Origin: Actinomycetes bacterium
GTDB taxonomy: Bacteria > Actinomycetota > Acidimicrobiia > Acidimicrobiales > CADCSY01
Assembly (NCBI GenBank): GCA_025464025.1
Contig: JAODBP010000252.1
Coordinates: forward strand, 1 to 10,304
Direction: 5' to 3'
DNA: 10,304 nucleotides
Part shown: piece after piece, positions 1-6,080 of the stretch
Layout: each line of letters starts with the position of its first letter
Position numbering within the stretch: the first letter of the stretch is position 1
Position numbers and translations under genes: made by a program
The notes under the pieces: model-generated
Told to the model about the DNA's origin: nothing
The model's database searches: none
Seen by the model: only the letters and a program-made list of their open reading frames with translations

Positions 1-2
1 CG

Positions 3-560
3 CGTGTCCGGCGGAAGCAGCCTGCGGGCGCCACCCCCACCACCGACGACGAGAAGGCCGCCCCGACCGGCGGTGTCGCCGGCCAGATCATGCGCCTCCA
101 GGCCAGCGGTGGGAACCAGGCCACCCTTGCGCTCCTGGCCCGCAGCTCGGCGCCCGTGCAGCGCAAGCGCAAGAAGGGCGAGGACGAGGGCGGCGAGAGC
201 GAGTCGTCCGAGGGCAAGGACGGCGAGCTCGCCCTCGACGAGGAGCTCGAGGGCGGCGAGTCCGAGGGCGACGAGTCCGACGACGCCAAGTCCGAGGACC
301 TCTCCCCGAAGGAGGAGGCCGTCCTCGACGTGCTCGAGTCGGAGGGCGGCGAGTCCGAGTCCGACGAGGGCAAGCTCGAGGAGATCACCCCCCAGGAGGA
401 GGCGCTCGTCGAGACGCTCGAGTCCGAGGGCGGCGAGTCCGAGGACGAGGAGAAGGTCGGCGACGGCTCGAAGCGGGCCAAGAAGCGCAAGCTCCTCAAG
501 CTGAAGAAGAAGGCCAAGGGCGGCGAATCGGAGTCCAAGGACTCCGAGAGCGAGGGCTGA
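3..560 (+). CDS. 5'-truncated charged GGESE-repeat protein with a DUF4157/eCIS-associated-type N-terminal motif
   Basis: The reading frame is open from base 3 to the TGA at 558-560, so the start probably lies left of the window. The first in-frame ATG is at 90, but it falls inside what looks like a conserved motif. That motif reads LQASGGNQATLALL and is followed by a PVQRK segment. It resembles the LQRxxGNxAVxxLL...VQR signature found near the N-terminus of actinobacterial DUF4157 proteins and other proteins encoded near extracellular contractile injection systems. The rest is low-complexity and highly acidic. Counting from the ATG at 90, GGESE occurs five times (residues 34, 55, 86, 114 and 144), and two units of about 21 residues (71-91 and 99-119) are near copies. 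A lysine/arginine cluster at 122-143 breaks the acidity. No catalytic domain is visible. The link to injection systems is inferred from the motif only, and no such genes are in the window. Confidence 0.65.
   Translation, partial: RVRRKQPAGATPTTDDEKAAPTGGVAGQIMRLQASGGNQATLALLARSSAPVQRKRKKGEDEGGESESSEGKDGELALDEELEGGESEGDESDDAKSEDLSPKEEAVLDVLESEGGESESDEGKLEEITPQEEALVETLESEGGESEDEEKVGDGSKRAKKRKLLKLKKKAKGGESESKDSESEG
189..533 (+). repeat. GGESE coding repeats with an internal 28-residue-period duplication
   Basis: Five copies of a Gly-Gly-Glu-Ser-Glu unit are encoded at about 189, 252, 345, 429 and 519. The two middle units are extended copies: residues 71-91 and 99-119 (bases 300-362 and 384-446) share the pattern [LI][ST]P[KQ]EEA[VL][LV][DE][VT]LESEGGESE, offset by 28 residues. 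The DNA of the repeats is similar too (gagggcggcgagtccgag variants), which suggests tandem duplication followed by drift. This is read directly from the sequence, and its function is unknown. Confidence 0.8.
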
Positions 561-570
561 CCCCGGCGGC

Positions 571-576
571 TACCTT
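571..576 (+). promoter_or_regulatory. Candidate -10 element (TACCTT) for a leaderless SDR transcript
   Basis: TACCTT fits the actinobacterial -10 pattern TANNNT and ends 6 bases before the ATG at 583. That spacing is expected when transcription starts at the start codon itself. No purine-rich ribosome binding site precedes this ATG, which agrees with leaderless translation. No convincing -35 element is visible. It lies in the 22-base gap after the upstream stop codon. Confidence 0.45.
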
Positions 577-582
577 CCCCGC

Positions 583-1305
583 ATGGGGGAAAGGCTGGCA
601 GGCAAGGTCGCGATCGTCACCGGCGCGGCTCGGGGGCAGGGACGGGCGGAAGCCGAGCGGTTCGCCGCCGAGGGCGCCAACGTCATCGCCGGCGACGTGC
701 TGCCCGAGGTCAAGGAGCTGCCCGGCGGCGTCCACCTCGACGTGACGTCGGCCGAGTCGTGGGCCGCGGCGGTCGCCCTCGCGGTCGAGCGCCACGGGCG
801 CCTCGACGTGCTGGTGAACAACGCCGGCATCCACCACGCCGCGCCGGTGCACGAGATGGCGATCGCCGACTTCCAGCGGGTGCTCGACGTGAACCTGCTC
901 GGCCCGTTCCTCGGCATCCAGGCCGTCGTGCCCCACATGCGGGCGGGCAGCTCGATCATCAACGTCTCGTCGCTCAACGGCCTCGCGTCGCAGGCCCGGA
1001 CCGCGGCCTACACGTCGTCGAAGTTCGGCCTGCGCGGCCTCACCAAGACCGCCGCCCTCGACCTCGGCCCCCTCGGCATCCGGGTCAACGCCATCCTGCC
1101 GGGCGTGATCCGCACACCGATGGTGTCCTACGTCGTCGACGAGCGCGAGGCCGAGCTGGCCGCCGGCCTGCCCCTCGGTCGCATCGGCGAGCCGATGGAC
1201 ATCGCCGCCGCGGCCGTCTTCCTCGCCAGCGACGAGTCGGCGTGGATCACCGGCATCGACCTCCCCGTCGACGGCGGCCACACCGCTCAGACGCCCCGGC
1301 TCTAG
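583..1305 (+). CDS. SDR-family NAD(P)-dependent oxidoreductase
   Basis: This is a 240-residue classical short-chain dehydrogenase/reductase, a normal length for the family, and it should be a cytosolic enzyme that interconverts an alcohol and a ketone. The nucleotide-binding motif TGAARGQG is at 13-20 and Asp38 ends the second strand, which favours NAD(H) over NADP(H). NNAG is at 79-82. The catalytic tetrad is visible as Asn104, Ser130 (Ser129 is adjacent), Tyr143 and Lys147 in the YTSSK motif. PG at 173-174 and a C-terminal WITGIDLPVDGG segment are typical of the FabG / 3-alpha-hydroxysteroid dehydrogenase-like subgroup. The ATG at 583 is chosen because the Rossmann strand begins eight residues later and a -10-like hexamer sits at leaderless spacing. 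Its TAG overlaps the start of the P450 gene by one base, so the two are probably translated together and act on the same substrate. The hydroxysteroid role is inference. Confidence 0.95.
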   Translation: MGERLAGKVAIVTGAARGQGRAEAERFAAEGANVIAGDVLPEVKELPGGVHLDVTSAESWAAAVALAVERHGRLDVLVNNAGIHHAAPVHEMAIADFQRVLDVNLLGPFLGIQAVVPHMRAGSSIINVSSLNGLASQARTAAYTSSKFGLRGLTKTAALDLGPLGIRVNAILPGVIRTPMVSYVVDEREAELAAGLPLGRIGEPMDIAAAAVFLASDESAWITGIDLPVDGGHTAQTPRL

Positions 1306-2522
1306 TGGACAGGCTCGACCTGGTCGACCCCGGCCTCTACGTCGACGGCGTGCCGCGCGACTACTTCCGCTGGCTCCGCGACAACGAGCCGGTGTCGTGG
1401 CACGACGAACCCGACGGGCCCGGCTACTGGTTCCTCGCCCGCTACGACGACGTCGTCGCGGCCAACCGCGACTGGCAGCGCTACTCCAACGCGTTGAAGG
1501 GCAGCTCGATCGAGGAGGCCCGCAGCCAGGAGGAGCTGGCCGTCCGGCGCCGCATCTTCGTCAACCAGGACCCGCCCGACCACACCCGCTACCGCAAGCT
1601 CGTCAGCTACGCGTTCACCCCCGGTCACGTGAAGCGGCTCACGCCCCTGGTCGAGCAGACGTGCGCCCGGCTGGTCGAGCAGCTGCTCGACGGCGAGGTC
1701 CACGACTTCGTCGAGGTGGCCGAGGAGCTGTCGTTCCAGATGGTCGCGACCCTGTTCGGCGTGCCGGAGTCGGACTGGCCCGACCTCCTCGAGGTCACCC
1801 GACAGCTGGCCGACTTCCAGGACCCCGAGGTCAACCCCGGACTGGCGCCGCGACCCGAGGTCCAGCAGGCGATGTTCGGCTACGCCTCCGGCCTCATCGC
1901 CGACGTGCGGGCCAACCCCGACGTCCACACCGGCGTGGTCGTCGACCTGGTGCAAGCCGAGCTGGAGGAGGACGGCGAGGTCCACCGGCTCAGCGACCTC
2001 GAGCTGGTGGCGTTCTTCCCCGCCGTGCTCGTCGGCGGCCTGAGCACCACGGCCCACACCATGACCGAGGCCGTGAACACCTGGATCGAGCTGCCGGCGA
2101 CCTTCCGGGAGTGGCTCGGCGGCGACTGCCCGCCCAACGTGGTCGAGGAGCTCATCCGCTGGCGGGGCCCGGTGCTGTCGTTCCGACGGACGGCGACCGA
2201 GGACCACGAGCTGGGCGGCCAGCGGATCGAGGCGGGCGACAAGGTGCTGCTGTCGTACGCCTCGGCCAACCGCGACGAGCGCCACTTCGTCGACCCCGAC
2301 CGCTTCGACGCCCACCGCACCCCGCTCGACCACGTCGGCTTCGGCGGGGGCGGCCCGCACTTCTGCATCGGCGCCCAGCTCGCCCGCCTCGACCTGCGGC
2401 TCGTGCTGAGCGAGCTGTTCCGCTCGGTCGGGACCTTCGAGCCGGCGGGGGAGCCGCAGCGGCTGCGGGCCAACCAGTTCGCCGGCTGGCTTCACTACCC
2501 GGTGCAGGCCACCGCCCGCTGA
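1305..2522 (+). CDS. Cytochrome P450 (CYP125/CYP124-like actinobacterial class)
   Basis: This 405-residue heme-thiolate monooxygenase would insert one oxygen atom from O2 into a lipophilic substrate, using electrons from a ferredoxin and reductase that are not in the window. The heme-binding loop FGGGGPHFCIG is at 346-356 with ligand Cys354. It is one residue longer between Phe and Cys than the textbook FGxGxHxCxG, as in CYP125-type enzymes. The K-helix ExxR is Glu282-Arg285 and the C-helix DPPDHTRYR is at 89-97. The PERF-region segment ANRDERHFVDPDRF is at 321-334. In the I-helix the usual acid before the conserved Thr is replaced: the segment reads VGGLSTT (243-249) with Ser247 in that place. 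The start is the GTG at 1305, which shares its G with the SDR stop (TAGTG). The frame stays open further upstream, but that part lies inside the SDR gene and is not P450-like. The substrate cannot be told. Confidence 0.96.
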   Translation: MDRLDLVDPGLYVDGVPRDYFRWLRDNEPVSWHDEPDGPGYWFLARYDDVVAANRDWQRYSNALKGSSIEEARSQEELAVRRRIFVNQDPPDHTRYRKLVSYAFTPGHVKRLTPLVEQTCARLVEQLLDGEVHDFVEVAEELSFQMVATLFGVPESDWPDLLEVTRQLADFQDPEVNPGLAPRPEVQQAMFGYASGLIADVRANPDVHTGVVVDLVQAELEEDGEVHRLSDLELVAFFPAVLVGGLSTTAHTMTEAVNTWIELPATFREWLGGDCPPNVVEELIRWRGPVLSFRRTATEDHELGGQRIEAGDKVLLSYASANRDERHFVDPDRFDAHRTPLDHVGFGGGGPHFCIGAQLARLDLRLVLSELFRSVGTFEPAGEPQRLRANQFAGWLHYPVQATAR

Positions 2523-2558
2523 CAGGAGTCGGGAAGCTCGGCGGCGAACCCCCACCGG

Positions 2559-4070
2559 GTGCGTGGGGGGAAGGTCGTGCTCGTGGTCGCGCTCGTCGCC
2601 GCGTGGTTCGTGTCGGTGCCGGAGGCCCGGGCCTCGGCCTGCGGGCCGGGCGACCTGCCGGAGACCGGCGTGCAGGGCGAGGTGCCCGCGGCCGACCAGC
2701 TCAGCGGGCGGTCGAAGCAGGGCTACCGGTGCAACGTGCGGCCTGTCGGCAGCAACGACCTGGACGGGCTGGGCGGCGACATCCAGCTCACGTGGTTCCG
2801 CACGTGCGCGTACCAGGTGTCCCCGAAGGGGGACGCGGCCAGCGAGGGCGTCGCCGTCCTCGACGTGGCCGACCCGAGACGGCCCAGGCTGGTGACGACG
2901 TTGCGCGAGCCGGCCTGGGCCGGGCGGGGCGGCCCGGCCCTCGGGATCCACGAGGGCGTCCACGCCAGCGCGGCGCGCGGGATCCTCATCGTGCCCATCG
3001 GGACGATGCTCAGCATCTACGACGTGTCGAAGGACTGCCGCCGCCCGGTGCACGTGGCCGACGTCGACGCCGGCACCGACGGCGACCCCACCCACAGCGA
3101 GGCGGCCGGCGCCGGCGGCATCCACTCCGGCCAGCTGTCGCCCGACGGCACGCTGTACTTCGCCACCGACATCGGCAACGGCGCCGTCGCCCCGAACGGT
3201 CCCTGCCTCACGATCTTCGACCTCGCCGACCTGCGGCACCCGAAGCTGCTCACGCGGTGGGGCCTCGACTTCCCGTGCCACGACCTCGAGCTCCGGCCGG
3301 ATGGGAAGCGGGCCTACGTCGGCTACTACGCACCGACGGTCGGGCACCCCTCCGCGGTGGTCGGGGCGTTCACGCCGGTGGGGCAGCCGGCCCACGCCCT
3401 CAGTGGGATCAAGGTCGTCGACATCACCCACGTGCGGCAGGGCAAGCTCGCCGTCCTCGGCCAGCTGGAGGGCGGCCGGCAGCACACCGAGGTCTACGCC
3501 CGCATCGGGACGCGCGAGTACCTGCTCGGCGCCGAGGAGGCGTACTGCCCGGCCGGGAGCGGCCGCATCGTCGACATCACCGACGAGCGCCACCCGGTCG
3601 AGGTGGGGGAGCTCTCCCTCGCCATCAACACGTTGCCCAACTGCGACAAGGCCTCGTACAACCAGAACGGCGACGTCCTCCACTTCACGAGCCACTACCT
3701 GTCGGTCGACGATCCCTCGAACGCGTCGCTGGCCTTCTACACCTGGTACGGCTCGGGGCTACGGGTGTTCGACATCCGGGACCCCCGGCATCCGCGGGAG
3801 GTCGCCTACTACAACCCGCCCGTGGGTGAGGGCTCCACCCGCACCCAGGACTCGGCGACGACGTACCCCCGCTACCTCCCGGCGACCGGGCAGATCTGGT
3901 TCGGCAGCCGGGTCAACGGGCTGAACGTCGTGGAGCTCGACCCGCGGTTGCGACCGAAGCCCGGGGGACGGTGGTCCGTGGGCGTGCCCGGCCGCGCCGT
4001 CGCCGGCCTCGCCTCGCGCTCGGTGCCGGCGTCGGAGCCGGGCTTCGGGTTCTGCACCCTCGCCCGGTGA
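2559..4070 (+). CDS. Secreted LVIVD-repeat beta-propeller protein
   Basis: This 503-residue protein starts with GTG. Its N-terminus looks like a Sec signal peptide: basic residues at 2 and 5, a hydrophobic core over about 6-20, and an ASA site just before Cys28. The Cys directly after the site hints at a lipoprotein, but Ala instead of Leu at -3 makes a good lipobox unlikely. The mature part carries about seven LVIVD-like strands of the form hydrophobic-x-V/I-x-D-[IVL]-x-[DN]-P. They start near residues 97, 151, 217, 283, 336, 400 and 454, which suits a seven-bladed propeller. Nine cysteines (28, 58, 83, 160, 216, 240, 330, 362 and 499) suggest disulfides outside the membrane. No catalytic motif is evident; proteins of this family are mostly uncharacterised. 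It lies 36 bases after the P450 and may share its transcript. There is no clear ribosome binding site next to the GTG, and an in-frame GTG at 2577 is an alternative that would lose the basic N-terminus. Confidence 0.85.
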   Translation: MRGGKVVLVVALVAAWFVSVPEARASACGPGDLPETGVQGEVPAADQLSGRSKQGYRCNVRPVGSNDLDGLGGDIQLTWFRTCAYQVSPKGDAASEGVAVLDVADPRRPRLVTTLREPAWAGRGGPALGIHEGVHASAARGILIVPIGTMLSIYDVSKDCRRPVHVADVDAGTDGDPTHSEAAGAGGIHSGQLSPDGTLYFATDIGNGAVAPNGPCLTIFDLADLRHPKLLTRWGLDFPCHDLELRPDGKRAYVGYYAPTVGHPSAVVGAFTPVGQPAHALSGIKVVDITHVRQGKLAVLGQLEGGRQHTEVYARIGTREYLLGAEEAYCPAGSGRIVDITDERHPVEVGELSLAINTLPNCDKASYNQNGDVLHFTSHYLSVDDPSNASLAFYTWYGSGLRVFDIRDPRHPREVAYYNPPVGEGSTRTQDSATTYPRYLPATGQIWFGSRVNGLNVVELDPRLRPKPGGRWSVGVPGRAVAGLASRSVPASEPGFGFCTLAR

Positions 4071-4072
4071 AG

Positions 4073-4089
4073 CTACCCACCGGTAACAT
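4073..4089. promoter_or_regulatory. Dyad TACC-N4-GGTA overlapping a candidate -10 (TAACAT)
   Basis: In the 80-base gap before the thiolase, CTACCCACCGGTAACAT contains a short dyad (TACC at 4074-4077, GGTA at 4082-4085). TAACAT at 4084-4089 fits the TANNNT -10 pattern. A dyad across a promoter would suit a TetR-type repressor of fatty-acid or acyl-CoA genes, but this is inference from position. No -35 element was recognised. The same gap holds TAGAAC at 4118-4123, the left half of a KstR-type operator without its partner half. Confidence 0.3.
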
Positions 4090-4140
4090 CGATGTGCCCA
4101 CGGCCCGCACGCTGCACTAGAACGGCGGGACCAAGACTCC

Positions 4141-4146
4141 GGAGGA
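4141..4146 (+). promoter_or_regulatory. Strong ribosome binding site of the thiolase gene
   Basis: GGAGGA lies 4 bases upstream of the ATG at 4151, the best match to anti-16S sequence on this side of the window. It fixes the thiolase start and shows that this gene uses a leadered transcript, unlike the neighbouring genes that lack such a site. Confidence 0.85.
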
Positions 4147-4150
4147 TCGA

Positions 4151-5359
4151 ATGCCCGAAGCCGTGATCGTCGCCACCGCCCGCACGCCCATCGGCCGGGC
4201 CAACAAGGGCTCGCTCGTCGAGTGCCGCCCCGACGACCTGAGCGCCCACATCGTCAACGCCGTGCTGGAGAAGGTGCCGGCGCTCGACCGCAACACCGTC
4301 GAGGACGTCATCTGGGGCTGCGCCCAGCCGGCCGGCGAGTCGGGCACCAACATCGCCCGCGTCACCGCCATCCTCGCCGGCATGGCCGACGTGCCCGGCA
4401 CAACGGTGAACCGGTACTGCTCGTCGTCGCTGCAGACCATCCGCATGGCGGCGCACGCCATCAAGGCCGGCGAGGGCGACATCTTCATCTCCGGCGGCGT
4501 CGAGACGGTGAGCCGCTTCCAGTTCGGCATGGCCGACGGTGGCCCGAAGAACCCGAAGTTCGAGGCGGCCAACGAGCGCACCAAGGAGCGGTCGCAGGGC
4601 GGCGCCCCCACGTGGACGCCGCTCGAGGGCGCCTTCCCCGACGTCTACACCGGCATGGGTGAGACGGCCGAGAACGTGGCCCAGTACATGAAGGTGTCGC
4701 GCGAGGAGCAGGACGAGTTCGCCGCCCTCTCGCAGCAGCGGGCCGTCGCCTCCCAGGACCGCGGCTTCTTCGACCGGGAGATCTCGCCGGTCACCCTGGC
4801 CGACGGCACCGTCGTGTCGAAGGACGACGGTCCCCGCGCCGGCACCACCAAGGAGAAGCTGGCCGAGCTGAAGCCGGTGTTCCGCCCCGACGGCACGGTC
4901 ACCGCCGGCAACGCCTGCCCGCTCAACGACGGCGCCGCTGCCGTCATCGTCATGAGCGACACCAAGGCCGCCGAGCTCGGCCTCACCCCGCTGGCCCGGA
5001 TCATCGCCTCCGGCGTCACCGGCCTGAACCCCGAGATCATGGGCCTCGGCCCGATCGAGGCCATCCGCCAGGCGCTCAAGCGGGCCGGCATGACCATCGA
5101 CGACATCGACCTGGTCGAGATCAACGAGGCGTTCGCGGCCCAGGTCGTCCCGTCGGCCAAGGAGCTCGGCATCAGCTGGGACAAGCTCAACGTCAACGGG
5201 GGGGCCATCGCCCTCGGCCACCCGTTCGGCATGACCGGCGCCCGCATCATGACCACCCTGCTCAACGGCCTCGAGGACTCGGGCAAGACCATCGGCCTCG
5301 AGTCGATGTGCGTCGGCGGCGGCCAGGGCATGGCGATGATCGTGGAGCGCCTGAACTAG
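4151..5359 (+). CDS. Thiolase (acetyl-CoA C-acyltransferase)
   Basis: This 402-residue thiolase is full length for the family. It should carry out CoA-dependent cleavage of a 3-oxoacyl-CoA, the last step of a beta-oxidation cycle, or the reverse condensation. The acyl-accepting cysteine is Cys90 in VNRYCSSSL. NEAFA is at 325-329, His357 lies in GHPFG and Cys387 in CVGGGQG, so all four hallmark blocks are present. The N-terminal RTPIGR and the VNGGAIALGHP block are standard. The CSSS sequence after the nucleophile differs from the more common CGSG or CASG. The enzyme is clearly a degradative thiolase by length and motifs, but I cannot assign it to a particular FadA paralogue. It is flanked by its own promoter region and a hairpin 13 bases after the stop, so it is probably a single-gene unit. 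The neighbours support a role in lipid or steroid side-chain oxidation. Confidence 0.95.
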   Translation: MPEAVIVATARTPIGRANKGSLVECRPDDLSAHIVNAVLEKVPALDRNTVEDVIWGCAQPAGESGTNIARVTAILAGMADVPGTTVNRYCSSSLQTIRMAAHAIKAGEGDIFISGGVETVSRFQFGMADGGPKNPKFEAANERTKERSQGGAPTWTPLEGAFPDVYTGMGETAENVAQYMKVSREEQDEFAALSQQRAVASQDRGFFDREISPVTLADGTVVSKDDGPRAGTTKEKLAELKPVFRPDGTVTAGNACPLNDGAAAVIVMSDTKAAELGLTPLARIIASGVTGLNPEIMGLGPIEAIRQALKRAGMTIDDIDLVEINEAFAAQVVPSAKELGISWDKLNVNGGAIALGHPFGMTGARIMTTLLNGLEDSGKTIGLESMCVGGGQGMAMIVERLN

Positions 5360-5372
5360 CTCGCTCTCGCCG

Positions 5373-5420
5373 AACTGGCGACGGATTGACAACGCTTGTG
5401 TTGTCGATCCGTCGCCAGTT
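5373..5420. terminator. Long near-perfect hairpin after the thiolase (probable terminator or palindromic repeat)
   Basis: Arms of 21 bases (5373-5393 and 5400-5420) pair with a single T/G mismatch, which would be a U-G wobble in RNA, around a 6-base loop GCTTGT. The left arm begins AACTGGCGACGG and the right arm ends CCGTCGCCAGTT. It starts 13 bases after the thiolase stop. There is no T-tract after it, as is common for actinobacterial terminators. The unusual length also fits a mobile palindromic intergenic repeat. Confidence 0.75.
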
Positions 5421-5490
5421 GCGCGTGCGGTGCCGGTTGCCGTCTCACCCCTCGGGTAGGGGTCGAGCCAGCGGCCCACCGGGCTGCACC

Positions 5491-5500
5491 ACCGATCGGT
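5491..5500. promoter_or_regulatory. Perfect 10-bp palindrome ACCGATCGGT upstream of the DUF6458 gene
   Basis: The palindrome ends 8 bases before the ATG at 5509, where a ribosome binding site would normally sit; none is recognisable. It could be an operator or part of a structured leader. A 10-base palindrome can arise by chance in GC-rich DNA, so this is weak. Confidence 0.25.
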
Positions 5501-5508
5501 CGTGTGCC

Positions 5509-5796
5509 ATGGGCATCGTCGTCAGCCTGCTGTTGATCACCGTCGGCGCGTTCATGCGCTTCGCCGTCACCGTCCAGGCGAACAGCTTCGACGTCCACAC
5601 CGCCGGCTTGATCCTGATCTTCGTCGGGCTCGTCGGCGCCGCCCTGTCGATCGCGTACTGGGCGAGCTGGGGCGGCTTCGACCGGATGAGCGGCATGCGC
5701 CGTCGCACCGTCGTGGTCTCGCAGCCGGAGCCGGTCGTCGTGGCCCAGCCCCACGCGGTCGTCACCACGACCGTGCAGGAGCGCGAGATCCGTTAG
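5509..5796 (+). CDS. DUF6458-like small membrane protein
   Basis: This 95-residue protein has two hydrophobic segments (about 3-21 and 31-52) separated by a short polar stretch containing SFDVHTAG. A SWGGF motif and a basic MRRR patch (63-66) follow, and then a valine/proline-rich tail. The MGIVVSLLLITVGAFMRFAV start and the pattern of VHTAGLILIFVG before the second helix are characteristic of the actinobacterial DUF6458 family. Members are small integral membrane proteins of unknown function. By the positive-inside rule the basic C-terminal tail is probably cytoplasmic. The ATG at 5509 is chosen because the family begins with MGI; the frame is open further upstream, but through the hairpin region. 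It stands alone between the thiolase hairpin and a convergent intergenic region, with no good ribosome binding site or TANNNT element close to the start. Confidence 0.8.
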   Translation: MGIVVSLLLITVGAFMRFAVTVQANSFDVHTAGLILIFVGLVGAALSIAYWASWGGFDRMSGMRRRTVVVSQPEPVVVAQPHAVVTTTVQEREIR

Positions 5797-5897
5797 CTGC
5801 AGATCCCATCCACGTTCGTCCGCGTCAGCGTCGAAGACCAAGGATGCGACCAAGGGGGTGTGGACGGCGGCGCGCCCGTCGGTGCGGCCAGCGAGTC

Positions 5898-5950
5898 CAG
5901 CGTTGTGCGCAGTTGACCTCGCATGTCGAGGTGAAGTGCACACAACGCTG
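5898..5950. repeat. Hairpin with 24-base arms (21 of 24 paired)
   Basis: The left arm 5898-5921 begins CAGCGTTGTGCGCAG and the right arm 5927-5950 ends GTGCACACAACGCTG, with a 5-base loop CATGT. Pairing fails at only three positions. It lies about 100 bases after the DUF6458 stop. It shares the core CGTTGTG-N-GCA with the next hairpin, so the two look like members of one palindromic repeat family. It could also serve as a bidirectional terminator. Confidence 0.7.
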
Positions 5951-5965
5951 ATGGCGGGTGAGGGA

Positions 5966-6006
5966 TGTGGGCAGTCGTGCGCACCTGAGGACCGCAACTG
6001 CCCACA
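5966..6006. repeat. Second related hairpin (10-bp outer stem)
   Basis: TGTGGGCAGT (5966-5975) pairs perfectly with ACTGCCCACA (5997-6006). After a 2-base bulge a further 4 pairs form (TGCG at 5978-5981 with CGCA at 5993-5996). The reverse complement of 5995-6009 reads CGTTGTGGGCAGTTG, matching 14 of 15 bases of 5901-5915 in the neighbouring hairpin. Confidence 0.65.
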
Positions 6007-6080
6007 ACGGTCCCGGGCCTCGGCGCCGCGAGACGTGCGACACACGGCCTCGCCCCCGTGGTTGCCGTTTTGCCGCTCTG

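Noticed and set aside
90..92. ATG at 90 as the true start of the GGESE-repeat protein
   Set aside because: The frame is open to the window edge, and this Met falls at the start of the conserved-looking LQ...GNQ motif with no ribosome binding site before it. A start further left is more likely, though not proven.
759..1304. Upstream extension of the P450 frame
   Set aside because: The extension translates to Arg/Pro-rich sequence across the SDR coding region, whereas P450-like sequence begins at the GTG at 1305.
1302..3695. A 797-codon open frame on the - strand opposite the P450 and LVIVD genes
   Set aside because: It mirrors the codon structure of the + strand genes, is rich in Arg, Val, Gly, His and Asp without any domain motif, and spans two well-supported genes. 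Such frames are expected in GC-rich DNA.
1397..3829. An 810-codon open frame on the + strand
   Set aside because: Its product is an Arg/Ala/Pro/Gly-rich low-complexity string out of frame with the P450 and LVIVD genes, both of which have clear motifs.
4073..5479. Long - strand frame opposite the thiolase
   Set aside because: It lacks any recognisable motif and overlaps the thiolase, which has all its catalytic blocks.
5836..5855. Direct repeat GACCAAGG-N4-GACCAAGG
   Set aside because: Only two 8-base copies are present, so chance is likely and no known site type fits.
5898..6009. Possible short CRISPR array
   Set aside because: The repeated units are inverted and form hairpins, with no regularly spaced direct repeats and spacers.
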